A stretch of 64,000 nt of DNA from positions 71,300 to 135,299 of the forward strand of contig JANPWX010000165.1 in assembly GCA_024734555.1 (NCBI GenBank), read 5' to 3'. The notes beneath the pieces are model-generated. The model ran no database searches. It worked only from the letters and a program-made list of their open reading frames with translations, and was not told the origin of the DNA. This document shows positions 33,113 to 44,526 of the stretch, piece after piece; position 1 is the first letter of the stretch, and each line of letters begins with the position of its first letter. A program made the position numbers and the translations under genes. This stretch comes from Trochalopteron elliotii (taxonomy: Eukaryota; Chordata; Aves; Passeriformes; Leiothrichidae).

Positions 33113-35520
33113 TAGTCTGGATTTAGCTTGATGCAGTCAATCCTGATCCTAATCAGGAATTACTGCCTGCTGCAGCCTCCCCCGAGCAGGGAGCTATCAG
33201 TCACTCCCTCAAATGGGATCATTCTCCCTTTTGTCCCCATTTTCCCTCCTCAGCAGTGCTGCACAAATGGGCAGGAGGTGCCTTCTCTCAATGCAGTCAG
33301 GGTTTTCTGCAAGGCAAACCAGAGGAATTAATTGTGGAAATGATGACTCCAGTGTTCAGGTGGGTTCCACAGGACACGTCCTGGCTGGAGTAGTGGCAGC
33401 TGGCACCAGGAAATGGGGGCTGGCAGCCCCCAGGGATCCCCACATTACCCCCTTTCCAGTATGGAAAAGGTGCATTGAACCTCCCATGTGGTCTCCTCCA
33501 TCTTTCCTCACCCTGAAAACTTAAATTAAGTGACTGATGGGAGCCACAGAAAGTCTGAGATGGATGGATCTATCTCATCTTCCACCCATGGTATCCATCA
33601 TACCACTGGGTTTGGTGTCTGAGCCCCTTTAAATAAGGCTCCTTGCTTTGCACTGGGGAGGGAAAAGAAGAAAAAAAATCGATTAAAGAGAAAAGGAGGT
33701 GAAGGGAGAAAAAGGATAATTATGTCCCACAAAAATTAAGGGAAAGAAAAATGATGTAAAAAAAAAAAATTCCCTTCTCGTATAAAAAAGGGTGTTTTAT
33801 AATAGACCTTTAAAGCTTTCCATCAAGTGAAACCAACACATTTACTCGAAGTGTTAAAGAGGAACCTTCAATCAATCAGAGAACTTCATTTTTACTCTGT
33901 AATGAATTCAATTGACCTTGGCGTTGCAAAGATGCCGTGCTTGAGGCAGGGGGGGAGGCTCTGAGACATCCCCTTGTCCCTGTGGGTGTGTGTGGCTGCC
34001 AGGGCCACCCTGGTCCCCTCGGGGCTGGGGGAGAAGTCCTGGGAGCTGCAGCCCTGCTCAGGGCTCGGGAATTTAGGGACGCTGTGGATGTGGCACTTGG
34101 AGAAGGGGACATCACTGCAAACTCTCCAGGAGGGCGACACGAAATCCTGAGGTGAAACCTCTGCTCTCAAAGCAATTATCAGCTGCTAATGGGAGCTGGG
34201 AAATCTCCTCTCCCTTCCCGCTGATTAAAATCCCACCTCGTCCCCACGAGCTGCACGTGGAAGAGCAGTGCTAACCCACGGAAATCAGAGTTAGTGGCTG
34301 GAGATTCCCCACCCACGGATGGTTTGGAGGCACTGGGAGGTCACAGGGATGTGGAGCCAGAGAGATTTTGGGTTTAGAGGGGGGAGGACCCCAAACCTGG
34401 GAGGTTTTTGGGGCCATCTCTCCTGCACCAACGGAGTGTGAGAACAGCCCCCAGGGCAGGGGAGGTGCCCTGTTTTCCACAGCTGAACTTGAACCTGTTT
34501 TCCACACCTGAACTTGAACCTGTTTTCCACACCAGATCCTTGAATCACCCAGTGACACCGCACAGCCCCAACCCCACCACCAGCCAGAACTTTCTCAGTC
34601 CCAGGGTGGTTCTGGGAGGTGCAGCAGCCCCAACCACCCAAACTCTGCTGCTCCAGTGCTGAGCTGCATCCCCCAGCCTTTGCTCTCATCTCCTGGGTAA
34701 GTACTGTTAAAAGAGTGGCTAAAAATACAGAAAAAGCATTTATTTCTGAGGGAAGAATCCCTTGAATCGCACCCCGGCTAATTAACATTTATCCAAAGTG
34801 CACTCATCACAAACATACATTAACCTTTGAGGCATCTATAAGAGCAATTGGAAAATATATAATGAGAGTGAGAGAACCCAGAGCACGAGACCTCCCCTCT
34901 GAAAATGCCACCCTGGCCTCCTCTTGGACGCATTTTCAAGCAGTTTCCCCTCAATTTCTGGTTTTTCAGTGCTCCCAAAGTAGGTCCTTGACAGCCCTGA
35001 GCTGGCCCCTCACTGCTCAGAGCTGGGGGAATCTCCCACCCACTCTTCTCTTTTCTCCTGCTCCTCCACTGGGGACCAGGCATCAGTTCCTGTGGTAAGC
35101 CCAGAGAAAAATGAAGGATTTTGTCCAAGATTTAAATTAAACCAGCAATCAATATCGCTGCTGAAAGCAGAGAAGAGCAGCCATGGTGCTGAGATGTCCT
35201 TAGTGATTCCAGTCAAAGTCATTAGCAAAGTTACTTCCCTGCCTTTTATTTTATTTTTGTTTTTAACCTGGGAATGGTGAGAGAGCCCCAGCATCCTCAA
35301 GGAAAGACAGAGAAACATTTAAAGATGCCTGGAGCTGGAGAGATAAGATGTAGAGTTGCTCTCCATGGGCCAGCTGGGCTGGGAGAAGAAAAGGAAGACC
35401 TGAGAAAAAAAAGATTCTGCATTTCTTGACCCCACTTAGCCCATGTGGGGAGGAAACGGGTGAGTGGCCACTGCCTGCCCTCATTGAACACAAAATTAAT
35501 GAGGATCAACTCTCACTCCT
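33113..35520. other. intergenic sequence without visible genes
   Basis: A-rich runs lie at 33660-33780. An AT-rich block at 33790-33910 (TTACTCGAAGTGTTAAAGAG, CTGTAATGAATTCAATTGAC) could be regulatory. Three short tandem units of about 25 bp with CCTGTTTTCCACACCTGAAC lie at 34470-34540. No coding support is seen. Confidence 0.4.
34467..34540 (+). repeat. 25-bp tandem repeat, about three units
   Basis: CCTGTTTTCCACA is followed by a GCTGAACTTGAA or CCTGAACTTGAA segment; two full units are nearly identical and a third is partial. Confidence 0.8.
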
Positions 35521-35529
35521 CAGCCTCCT

Positions 35530-36125
35530 CTTACATTTATTTGATATATTTTATAGATATTTTAACATGCAAGTATATGTAAATAATATATAGAACATTG
35601 TATCTTTATATATTATATATTTCTACATAATACAAAATAATATGTAAACTAGATATATAAATACATGAATAGACATAAACATATATATAAAATATAATGT
35701 ATATAATGTATATATTTATATATTATATGTATATAATGTTGTTATTTAATAATATGGTTATTTAATAATACTCTTGTTATTTAATATCACCATTTAATAT
35801 TTAATTTAAATATTTAGAGACAGTTATTTAATAATATACTTATGTACACTATATTTTCTTAATAATATATTTATATATAACATATTTTATATTATATATT
35901 TTATTACATATATTTCTATATAGATATTATAGTATTTAGATTTTTTATCTCATAGTACTTAGTCTTTATATATATATTTAGTCTTTATATATATTATATT
36001 AGTAAATATAATGCATTATTATAATAATAAATATAACAAAATATTATAATAAATATGACACATAATAATAAATATAATACATTATTATATAATAATATAA
36101 TAGAAAATACATATATTTATACACA
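35530..36125. repeat. AT-rich low-complexity island, about 600 bp
   Basis: Almost pure A/T built from TATATA, ATTTAATA and ATAATA words, ending in CACACACCC. The shift from a GC-moderate background is abrupt on both sides. It is probably an expanded, degenerate AT microsatellite. A similar but shorter tract lies next to the assembly gap at 60.9 kb. Confidence 0.9.
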
Positions 36126-36728
36126 CACCCATTATGTGTCCCCTTGGGGGGTTCAGGGCTCTTTTGAGGGGTCCCAGCACAGGACAGGGCTGTGCCCAAG
36201 GTACCCCAAACCCCTCCTCCTGCTCCTGGGCCAGCTGAGGCCAGGGAAGGAGAGGCAGGGAAAGATCCACAGCACCCACCCAAGGGCCTCAGTTTGCTCA
36301 GCACTTGGATTGCAGTGGGATGCCGAACCTCAAAATCCTCCCTGAGCCAACAAAACCCATTGGGGTGGGAGTGGGAAGGAGCTGGGACATGGCTGAGCAC
36401 AAGAATTCCCACAGAAAATTCCAGGAGTAGCTTCACTTCCCAGGAGTCTGGGTGGGATCCTGCACGTCTGCAGCAATCACCGTTAATTCCAGCGGGCCTG
36501 GCTGACACACAGGGAAGATTTAGATGTTCTAATTACTCCTGTGAATACCAGGGGTGCTGCTGATGAGGGAGGCAGGCACATGCACATCCACACGCACGCT
36601 CGGAGCCAATTAGAGAAGAAAAACAGCAGCCAGGAACCTGCAGGCTCACAAAGATTCATGACCAAGGAAAAGGAGGCCTAAGCTGTAGGCCTGGCTGTAA
36701 AACAACGACCATGGACAGGCTGGGAGGG
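36126..36728. other. intergenic sequence without visible genes
   Basis: No repeat family or coding signal is recognised between the AT island and the 22-bp minisatellite. Confidence 0.35.
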
Positions 36729-37054
36729 TTCTGATGGTCAGTGCCCAGAGTTCTGATGGTCATTGTCCAGAGTTCTGATGGTCAGTGCCCAGAGTTCTGG
36801 TGGTCAGAGACAAGTTCTGATGGTCATTGTCCAGAGTTCTGATGATCAGTGCCCAGAGTTCTGATGGTCAGAGACAAGTTCTGATGGTCATTGTCCAGAG
36901 TTCTGATAGTCATTGTCCAGAGTTCTGATGATCAGTGCCCAGAGTTCTGGTGGTCAGTGTCCAGAGTTCTGATGATCAAAGTCCAGAATTCTGATGGTCA
37001 GTGCCCAGAGTTCTGATGGTCAGTGCCCAGAACTCTGATGGTCAGTGCTCATAG
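36729..37054 (+). repeat. 22-bp minisatellite with 20-bp variants, 15 units
   Basis: Thirteen units of 22 bp and two of 20 bp run end to end for 326 bp on the consensus TTCTGATGGTCAGTGCCCAG plus AG. Three main unit types are seen: CAGTGCCCAGAG, CATTGTCCAGAG and the short CAGAGACAAG. Units 3-5 and 6-8 repeat the same type order, giving a 64-bp higher-order step. Frames through it are stop-rich. Confidence 0.95.
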
Positions 37055-37802
37055 TTCTCTTCCCAAGAACTTTCCCCAAACCTTCCCTGGATATTCCACA
37101 GCCAACACCCTCCTGCCCACCAAGCCTGTGAGCACAGCAGAGAGATCTCCCACTGCAGCAGCTTCATCTCCTACCCCTGGCTAGAGCTCTGAGCTGGAAA
37201 ATCAGCTGGAAATCTGCTGGAAAGGCTGATTCCATCACACCTTTCTGTCCTGACCACTCCGAAACTCAGGGATGTGCTCAATGCCTCTTTCTGTCCTCTC
37301 CTTCTGTTGGCAGCCCCCCTGCAGGCAGCTGGAATAAAGAAATGAAGGCTTCAAAACCAAAGAGGGCTTCAATCCTGGCTGGAAATGTGGGAATTACCCA
37401 GGAAATCCAGGAGCAGAGGTACTGTGAGCAGGGAGGGGCTGCGTGGAGTGAACTCTGCAAGGGGAGACCCATCAGTGATGGGAAGTGGGGTTCTGGCTGG
37501 CCAAAAAGTGCAGGCAGGAGAATTTTTAAGCACCCCTGGAGGTGCAGCGCTATTATCAATGTTATCACCAATGTTATTTATCACAGCAAGTGGCATTAAT
37601 ATTACCACACTTATTAATACATAAAGCTGGAGTGTTTTTACTAAACTGGCTACAAAACTCTGCATTGCTATTAATGCTGACATGAATATATTAATAATAC
37701 ATTAGCACTGGTTTGTTTTGTGGCTTACACTTCCCTGACATAATTTTTTCCTCTAACTCTGGGTCCTGCTTATTCAATATTTTGGCAAGGAGTGGGTCTA
37801 AT
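37055..37802. other. intergenic sequence without visible genes
   Basis: The stretch 37540-37760 is AT-rich with TTATCACCAATGTTATTTAT and ATTAATAATACATTAGC cores and might be regulatory. Nothing else is seen. Confidence 0.35.
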
Positions 37803-38100
37803 CAGGAATCACAGAATTACAGAATCGTTGAAGTTGAAAAAGCTCTGCAAAAGCAGAGGTGATCCCCACCTTGTCACTGAGTGTCACATCCAGTCATTCC
37901 TTGGACACCTCTGGGGATGGGGACTCCAGACCTCCCTGGGCAGCCCCAGTGCCACCCTTTCCATGCAGAAATTCCTCCTGATGTCCAACCTGACCCTTCT
38001 CTGGCCCAGCCTGAGGCCGTTCCCTCTCCTCCTGTCCCCGTTCCCTGGGAGCAGAGCCCGACCCACCCTGGCTGTCCCCTCCTGTCAGGGAGTTGTGGAC
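37803..38100 (-). mobile_element. CR1 LINE 3' fragment
   Basis: On the plus strand it opens AATCACAGAATTACAGAATC (tail complement), then TCACATCCAGTCATTCCTTG, CCTCCCTGGGCAGCC, TTTCCATGCAGAAATTCCTC and CTGATGTCCAACCTGACCC. The body appears to fade after 38100. It is inverted relative to the CR1 at 38670-38888. Confidence 0.9.
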
Positions 38101-38669
38101 AGGACCCATTTTTGTTGGATGCCAAACAAGGATGTGGAACAGCTTCAGTGCTGGGAGAAGAACTGCCTGATGGGGCCAAATCCTGATGCTCAGAGAGCGA
38201 CAGAGCCATCCAAAAGGGCACATTTCAGAGGGTTACCCCAAAACAGAGGCTGTGGGTGGGGTTGCCAGCACTTCACCCCTCTGTCCTGCAAAATCTGGGG
38301 TCTGGTTCTGCCCTGGACATGGCACCCACACCCAAAACCACATGTGCCACCCCAGCAGAGCAGCCTGGCACACGGGCTGTGTGAGCAGAGCCTCAGCAAT
38401 CCTGGCAGAGGGTAAGTGATGTTCTGCTGGGCTTTCTCCCAAATCACACTCATTCCTCACGCTAAAATCCTTCCCTGTCTTGGCAGCAAAGCTGCAGAAC
38501 CAAACAGGCACAGCTCCCTGGGCTTGTGCAGGGGGAAGGCAGCACCACAGAGGAAATGAGGCAGTGCTGGACTCCCAGGGAATCTCAACGTTTCTGTGCA
38601 GGCAAAGTCGGGCATGATTGAGTTGGAAGTTACCTAAGGATGAACTGGACCCTTTCAGGAGCACAAGCC

Positions 38670-38888
38670 ATTCATCCTGGACATCAGGAAGGAGTTTTTC
38701 ATGGAAAGGGCTGTCAGGCACTGGAAGCAGCTGCCCAGGGAGTTTTAGAGTCCCCATCCCTGGAGGTGTCCAAGGAAGGACTGGATGTGGCACTCAGTGC
38801 TCTGAGCTGGCTGAGGACAAGGTGGGGGTGACAATGCCAAGGTTGGACTCAATAGTCTTGGAGGTCTTTTCCAATCCCAATGATTGTA
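38670..38888 (+). mobile_element. CR1 LINE 3' fragment
   Basis: ATCCTGGACATCAGGAAGG, TTTTTCATGGAAAGGGCTGT, CAGGCACTGGAAGCAGCTGC, CCCTGGAGGTGTCCAAGGA, GGATGTGGCACTCAGTGC and TTGGACTCAATAGTCTTGGA are in the proper CR1 order and end at TCCCAATGATTGTATGG. Confidence 0.92.
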
Positions 38889-41136
38889 TGGCAGAGCAGC
38901 CAAGTGACACCACCTGCCCTCCAGCCCCTGCTGTGCTCCTCTGAGATGGTCACCAAGCCCTCCCTACATGGGATGGAAAGCCCAGGGTTGGATCTGCTGA
39001 GAGGGACAGACAGACTCCACTGCCCAGGGCAGGACAGACACGGGGCTGCCTCACCAGCTCCAGCATCAGCTCCTCGGAGCAACATGCTTCTCCCTTTTCC
39101 TCTGCCAAGAAAATAGCACCTATTTAGGAAGGCCTTTAAAGTTACCTGGCAGCAAACTCAAACCAAGAAGAGAGCGAAATCCTCAGATCTTAAATAGAAA
39201 TGATCAAAAAAAAAAAAAAAAACCCTTAAAAAAAATTCTGAAAAAATTAAAGAAAAAAATCGAAAAGTACACAGCTGACTTTTAACCTCGATGCTCCAAA
39301 GTCCGCGAAGAAACCTCTGTTGCTATTGATTTCCACGGAAAATGCTCTGATGTGCTCTGGATGGGCGGCGGGATGAAACATGAGGATCCAGGCGGGGATC
39401 GCGACCCCGCGGCCCCTCCCACGTTCCCCCCACGCCCCGCCAACGCCAGCGGAGTGGGAGCCGCTTTGAAATCCATTTTTGGTTTCAAACAAGGCCGGGC
39501 ACAGGGTGCTCCTTCCCGTGGTTTCTTTGAGTCCAAGTTTATTTGCAGCTGGGGATGGGCAGAGGAGGAGCTGCGGCTGCTGCAGCCGGCGGAGCTCCCC
39601 GGGCTCCGGCTGCTGGAGCTGGCCGAGTGTAGATACTGCGAGTTCCCCAAAAAACCCCTCACTTATCTGGCTGGGGAGGAAGTGCTGCCTTAAATGCCGT
39701 GTGTTCAAACAGCAAACACTCGTCCGAGCCTCTGAAGGGTTTTGCACACAACGCAGCCTCGTTTTTAATTCAGCGTGTTTTTCTCCCTTACAAAAAAACC
39801 CCATCCTCTATCAATATTCTTTTAGGATTTACTTTCCTCAATGCAGGCACACATTTTCCTCTTCCTTTCTCTCCTCTCTCTGTGCCGTTGCCAAGGCTTG
39901 GAGCTTTGGGCTGTGTTTTCATAAAGAGTTGAGAGGAGGAAAAGAATTCCACTGCTGTAAAACCATCAGGGTTAAAACCCCAATTTCCTTCCCAGCTCTG
40001 TCACTGGGTAAGAGGAGGATCCAGTCATTAGTGACTTGCAAAGGTTTATGGTAAGAATGGTTAGAGCTGAGAGTGGATTGGAGCCTGGATCTCCAGCGAA
40101 ATCCACTTTCACTCCCTTCCTTTGGTTCCAGACACTGGAAATGACCTGTACTCCTGCACTGAGTGAGCTGGGAATAAGGACTGACCCTCCTTTACTTGAC
40201 TAAATAAAAGATAATATCTGAAAATGTCAAAACTTGCATCAAAATGAATGGCACTTAGATGCCAAAATAGCTTTGTGTATGTGGCCCTTTAGGTCTTTAT
40301 CTTGATTCAATATTCCTGGGAAGTCAGTGTGGAGTGAAGGATGGGTTTTCATCTCGGATTTTGCTGACTAGAAGTCATGGGCTGTAGGTAAATCTCACCT
40401 GGTAATATCTTACCCGTCAGAGCCCTTTCAAAACCCTGGGTAGCACAAACATCCATCAGGGCTGACACATTAATTCAAACAGTCTTATTTTCACATCATT
40501 TAAGGCCTCTCTTCCCCCTTTTTTTGTTTTGCAATTGGAAATATTTTCCAGGCACAACACAACTGCCATCCTCATGCTGCTGCCTGCAACCACAGGGCCC
40601 GCAGGGACTGTTTGAATTCCAGTCAGAACGCACCATTTGAAGGGGGTTAGATTTAATCCCATCCAAACACGCATTTTGCTCAGGAGAGAAGGAAAAATAA
40701 CATTCTCTTGCTGAGACAAATCGAGCCCAGGTGATGCTGAGGGTGGTGGGGGTTTCTCTGCACCTCATCCCATCTGCAGGGGACAAAGATCAGTCACAGG
40801 AGTTGGGAGCTCTGGGCACAACCTCAGCTGCCACGGTGGGATTGATGCATCCACTGAGCAGAGAGGACAGAGTGTGTTCAGACACCAGATCATCCCCGTG
40901 GAGAGGGGGCTGGGGAGAGGTAGGAGCTGCTTGGAACTGCCAGGAGATTTGCTCTGGAGGATCATGAGACCTACAGGAAAATCAGTGGCCAACCAGACAA
41001 GCCCCAAACATCCCAGGTGGTCCTGCTGGGTCCCAGCAAGGTTTGTGTAGGTGACAGGGGACTTTCTGTCCCTCCAGTGGGAGCAGAGAGGATGCCAAGG
41101 CTCAGGGTGAGCAGAGAGGGAGAGGCTGGTGCTGTT
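38889..41136. other. intergenic sequence with an orphan CpG patch
   Basis: Apart from the A-run at 39206-39223 and the CpG-rich patch at 39290-39640, I see no repeat. The stretch 40190-40480 is AT-rich (ACTAAATAAAAGATAATATC, TTTATCTTGATTCAATATTC) and could be regulatory. No gene is supported. Confidence 0.35.
39290..39640. promoter_or_regulatory. orphan CpG-rich patch with two opposed open frames
   Basis: CpGs are dense (GGGATCGCGACCCCGCGGCC, CCCCGCCAACGCCAGCGG, GCAGCCGGCGGAGC). A plus-strand frame (39352-39693, 113 codons, Leu/Glu-rich end) and a minus-strand frame (39247-39804, 185 codons) cross it, but neither has a domain I recognise. GC-rich sequence keeps frames open by chance, so I treat it as an unassigned CpG island. 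Confidence 0.3.
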
Positions 41137-41212
41137 CATGAATCCCAGTTTGGGTTGGAAGGGACTTTAAAGTCATTGCCATGGGCAAGTTCAGCTGCTG
41201 CTTCCAGGTAGA
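41137..41212 (-). mobile_element. short CR1 LINE 3'-end fragment
   Basis: CATGAATCCCAGTTTGGGTT then GGAAGGGACTTTAAAGTCAT and GCCATGGGCA are the complement of a CR1 tail. Only about 75 bp survive. Confidence 0.7.
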
Positions 41213-41589
41213 GACAATTTCCTGGCTGTCACTGCAAGGTTGTGCCCACGGGGATGACCCTCCCAGCAGCACTGCCTGCCAGGACACAGCACTGCTCCCC
41301 CAAAATCACAGACCAGGGGCAACACCAACCTCAGCACAGGGGGCAAACATTGCCTCTGGAATAACTCACCCTCTTTTCTGCCAGGTTTAATTCAGTTTTC
41401 CTCATTTTCAGCCAGATTTGGAATACCTAGAAACCAAATTGCCTTTGGGGATCTCCCCCTTTCCAAGCTTCAGGGTAGAGAGACATGAAATAGGTCCCAG
41501 ATGGAAAATCAGGGACTGGCCATGAGAAAAGCTGCTTTGCTCATGGGGAGAAGACCTGGGGCTCCAAGAGTTGTGGGCTGAGGTTTTCT

Positions 41590-42047
41590 TGACACCTTAA
41601 CTTTGAGCTTTCACATATTTCAGGTTCTGTGCTGCCCAGGGGTGCAGCTCTGAGCTCACACTCAGTGTCACTCAGCTCTGGACAGAGCAGGGACACAAAA
41701 CAAATCCTTCTCCTGCTGCACACCAAGGACAACTGGTACAAGTTTTCAGGCCCAAAAGCACAAACAATGGTGGAGTGAAGAGAGAGAACAAGAAGGATGG
41801 GACTTCATAACCTCAAGATGAAATTGGACAATTAAACCCCAATATGCAAATGGATGAAAATTTATAAAAGTGTGAGACCTCGTGACTGTTTGTCCATTTT
41901 GTGACCATTTTGTGTCCATCTTGGGTGCAGCCCTGGCCAGGCTCTTGTTCTGCCCACGGTGTACCTTAAAGGCCTTTTAATAAATATCTACTTAATTATC
42001 TTAGCTCTGTCCAGTCTCTGTTCCAGGTCAGCCTTCCCAAGGCATCA
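41590..42047 (+). mobile_element. LTR family A, copy 2 (complete solo LTR, 458 bp)
   Basis: It runs from TGACACCTTAACTTTGAGCT to CCCAAGGCATCA, with TG...CA ends, and is flanked by a matching 4-bp TTCT on each side (41586-41589 and 42048-42051). A TATA-like TTTATAAAAG at 41861 and an AATAAA at 41979 divide it into a U3 of about 300 bp, an R of about 110 bp and a short U5. A 4-bp target duplication is typical of gammaretrovirus-like (ERV1) elements, so that class is my guess. There is no coding sequence. Confidence 0.85.
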
Positions 42048-42774
42048 TTCTCATTCTCTTCTTGCTGCAGCTTGGGATGTCCTGCTCTGGAGCTGCAACA
42101 TCACCCCTGAGCAGAGGGAGAGACTGACACCAGCATGGGCTCCCCAGCCAGGGAGTCTAATCCAGCTGGTTTATGACAGGCAGAAAAGTCAAATTGCTGA
42201 AAATGAAAGCTGGAAGTCAAAAAAACAGGGACAGACCCAATGAAAAATGAGGCATTTATTTTCCTAACATCGATTTTTTTATCAGTTTAAAAAATGTTCA
42301 TTTTGAACACTTTCTTTCTCCCATCAGTAAGAAGAAATAAAATCACAGTATATAATAAACATTTCCCTGCTAAAAAAGTTGATTTTGATGCAGCTCCATA
42401 GTTCATTTGTACAGCAGTAACTGCTCCGCTGGATATTTGGATGAACATTTAGGGATGAAATTTAAGGAAAAATAGTTTGCTGAGATTTTTCTTCTCCTGG
42501 GTCATATCCAGTCTGCATTTAGGGAGGGAGCAGCACCAATTTGCCTTAATGGAAAGTCAGCATTCCCCTTGCAAACAACCTGGATGTGGGCACTGCTGCA
42601 TCCTCTCATCCCCCGGGGTCAGACATGACCCAGAGCTGCCCTGGTCACACCAGCCACAAACAACCTCAGGGCCAAATCGCCTCTGCTCTGCACTAATTAC
42701 AAAATTAACTTAAACAAGCATAAAATGAAGTCTATGGAGCTGAACTATTGGACAAACAGGAGATGGAATTAAGT
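42048..42774. other. spacer of the inverted LTR pair, left part
   Basis: AT-richer sequence (42240-42480) without gene or repeat assignment. Confidence 0.35.
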
Positions 42775-43190
42775 CCCAGGCAATGCACTGGGGGGGAATA
42801 TTGGAAGTGTTCAGCCTGGAGAAGGGAAGGCTCAGGGGGACCTAATTGTGGTCTTCCAGGGCCTAAAGGAGCTGCAAGAAAGGTGGAGAGTGACTATTTA
42901 CAAGGGATGGAGTGACAGGACAAGGGGGAATGGCTTTAAACTGAAAAAGTGGAGATTTGAGTGGGATATTGGGAAGAAATTCTTCTCTGTGAGGGTGGGG
43001 AGGGGCTTGCCTGGAATTCCCAGAGAAGCTGTGGCTGCTCCTGGATCCCTGGCAGTGTCCAAGGCCAGGCTGGACAGGGCTTGGAGCAATCTGGGACAGT
43101 GGAAAATGTCCCTGTCCATGGCAGGGGGTGGGACTGGAGGAGCTTTAAGGTCCCTCCCAACCCAAACCAGTCTGGGATTTTCTGAAGATG
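42775..43190 (+). mobile_element. CR1 LINE 3' fragment, about 415 bp
   Basis: Landmarks are TTCAGCCTGGAGAAGGGAAG, CAGGGGGACCTAATTGTGG, GGGATATTGGGAAGAAATTC, CCCAGAGAAGCTGTGGCTGC and GCCAGGCTGGACAGGGCTTG, ending near CTTTAAGGTCCCTCCCAACC. This subfamily matches those at 53.4 kb and 61.3 kb. Confidence 0.95.
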
Positions 43191-43935
43191 AGTTACCTTG
43201 TGCCCACACTCATCCAGTGTGGGAAAATTCCCTGGAGGTGACTCAGTTTCTCCTTGGCCATGAACCAACCTGAGCCACCTCCCAAGGGCTGAAGGCAGTG
43301 GAAAAGCCAGAGCAGAGAGGTCCCTACAGGCTGGGGAAGCAGCTCCTGTCCTGCCCGACTCCCAATCCTGCCCCTGGAAGGGCCCATGAGTCACTCCTGA
43401 CAAACACAGCCCTGCAAACAGACACTTGATTAAGGGTTCTTTGCTCCTACATTGAAATTGAATACAAAACTTTTTTTTTTTTTTTTTTTTTTTTTGGTCC
43501 TAAGAAGCAGAAAGGAGCTCTTGGATCCACTCCTTTTCTCATCCCTTTGTATGATCAATCATGGCAGCATTATTCTGCCCTCAAATGCTTCCAATGAGAG
43601 GGGATATCAAAGTGGGGTTTCCTGGGTGAGCTTTAAAATGTCTCACGGTTTCTCAGCCCATTTTCTTCTCTTTGTGTGGTGCATCTCCCTCCCTCCTCTT
43701 CTTTTCTTCACTCCAGGAAGGCTGAGATTTCTTTTTAAGCAAAGAAAAAGTGGGGTTTTTTTTCTCATCTCTGTTCTGCTGCTACTTCCTCAGTGATGCC
43801 TCCTTCCTCTCCCAGGCCCCTGAAGCAGCACAAAGGGTGAAATTCTGGAGAGTTTCAGCACCATGGGGTCCTTCCCATGGGCTGTGGATGGCAGTGGGTT
43901 GAAGGAAGGGTGGCACAGTCCAAGGTGAGCAACTC
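43191..43935. other. spacer of the inverted LTR pair, right part
   Basis: It contains a run of 25 T at 43471-43495. No gene is recognised. Confidence 0.4.
43471..43495 (+). repeat. poly-T tract (25 T)
   Basis: An uninterrupted run of 25 T with no clear retroposon body beside it. Confidence 0.95.
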
Positions 43936-44377
43936 TGATGCCTTGGGAGGGCTGACCAGAAACTGAGACTGGACAGAGATGGAGAATAAAGTAGATATTT
44001 ATTGAAAGGCCTTTAGGGTACACCTTGAGCAGGACAGGGCCTGGCCAGGGCTACACCCAAGGTGGACAAAGAATGGTCACAAAATGACCCGTCACAAGAT
44101 CCCACATTTTTACAAGTCTTGGTCCATTTGCACATTGGAGTCCAATTGTCCAACCACAGCTTCAGGTTATGAAGTCCCATCCTTCTTGTTCCTCCCTTCA
44201 GTCCACCCTTGTTTGTGCTTTTGGGCCTGAAAGTTGTCCTTGGTCTTCAGCAAGAAAAGGACCTGCTCTGTCTCCCCACTCTGTGAAGAGCTCACCAGCA
44301 CCCAGTACGAGGCTCAGAACTGCACCCCTGGGCAGCACAGAACCTGAAAAACATGAAAGCTCAAACTTAAGGAATCA
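43936..44377 (-). mobile_element. LTR family A, copy 3 (complete solo LTR, 442 bp)
   Basis: On the minus strand it starts TGATTCCTTAAGTTTGAGCT and ends CCCAAGGCATCA. It aligns with copy 2 end to end, including the AATAAA next to GATATTTATTG (near 43999) and the CACCCAAGGTGGACAAAG block. Flanking tetramers are ACTC and GCTC, three of four matching, consistent with an aged 4-bp target duplication. It is inverted relative to copy 2, 1.9 kb away. Confidence 0.85.
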
Positions 44378-44526
44378 GCTCCTTCCTGCACAGGGGCATC
44401 CACGGCCAGGAATTGGGGAAATCAGATGGGAGGCAATGGCAGGAGTTCCCTGGCTCTGCACTGGTGTCAGAAGGGCTGGAGCTCCCAGGTGAGCCCACAC
44501 AAATAGGTCTTCTCCTGGTCCTGAGT

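Noticed and set aside
35530..36125. AT island as a replication origin or centromeric repeat
   Set aside because: AT richness alone does not define either in vertebrates, and there is no higher-order satellite unit.
36729..37054. Regularly spaced repeats resembling a CRISPR array
   Set aside because: The units abut without unique spacers and the host is a vertebrate; it is a minisatellite.
43471..43495. Poly-T as the tail of a minus-strand processed pseudogene
   Set aside because: The sequence to its right has no recognisable gene similarity and no flanking target duplication is apparent.
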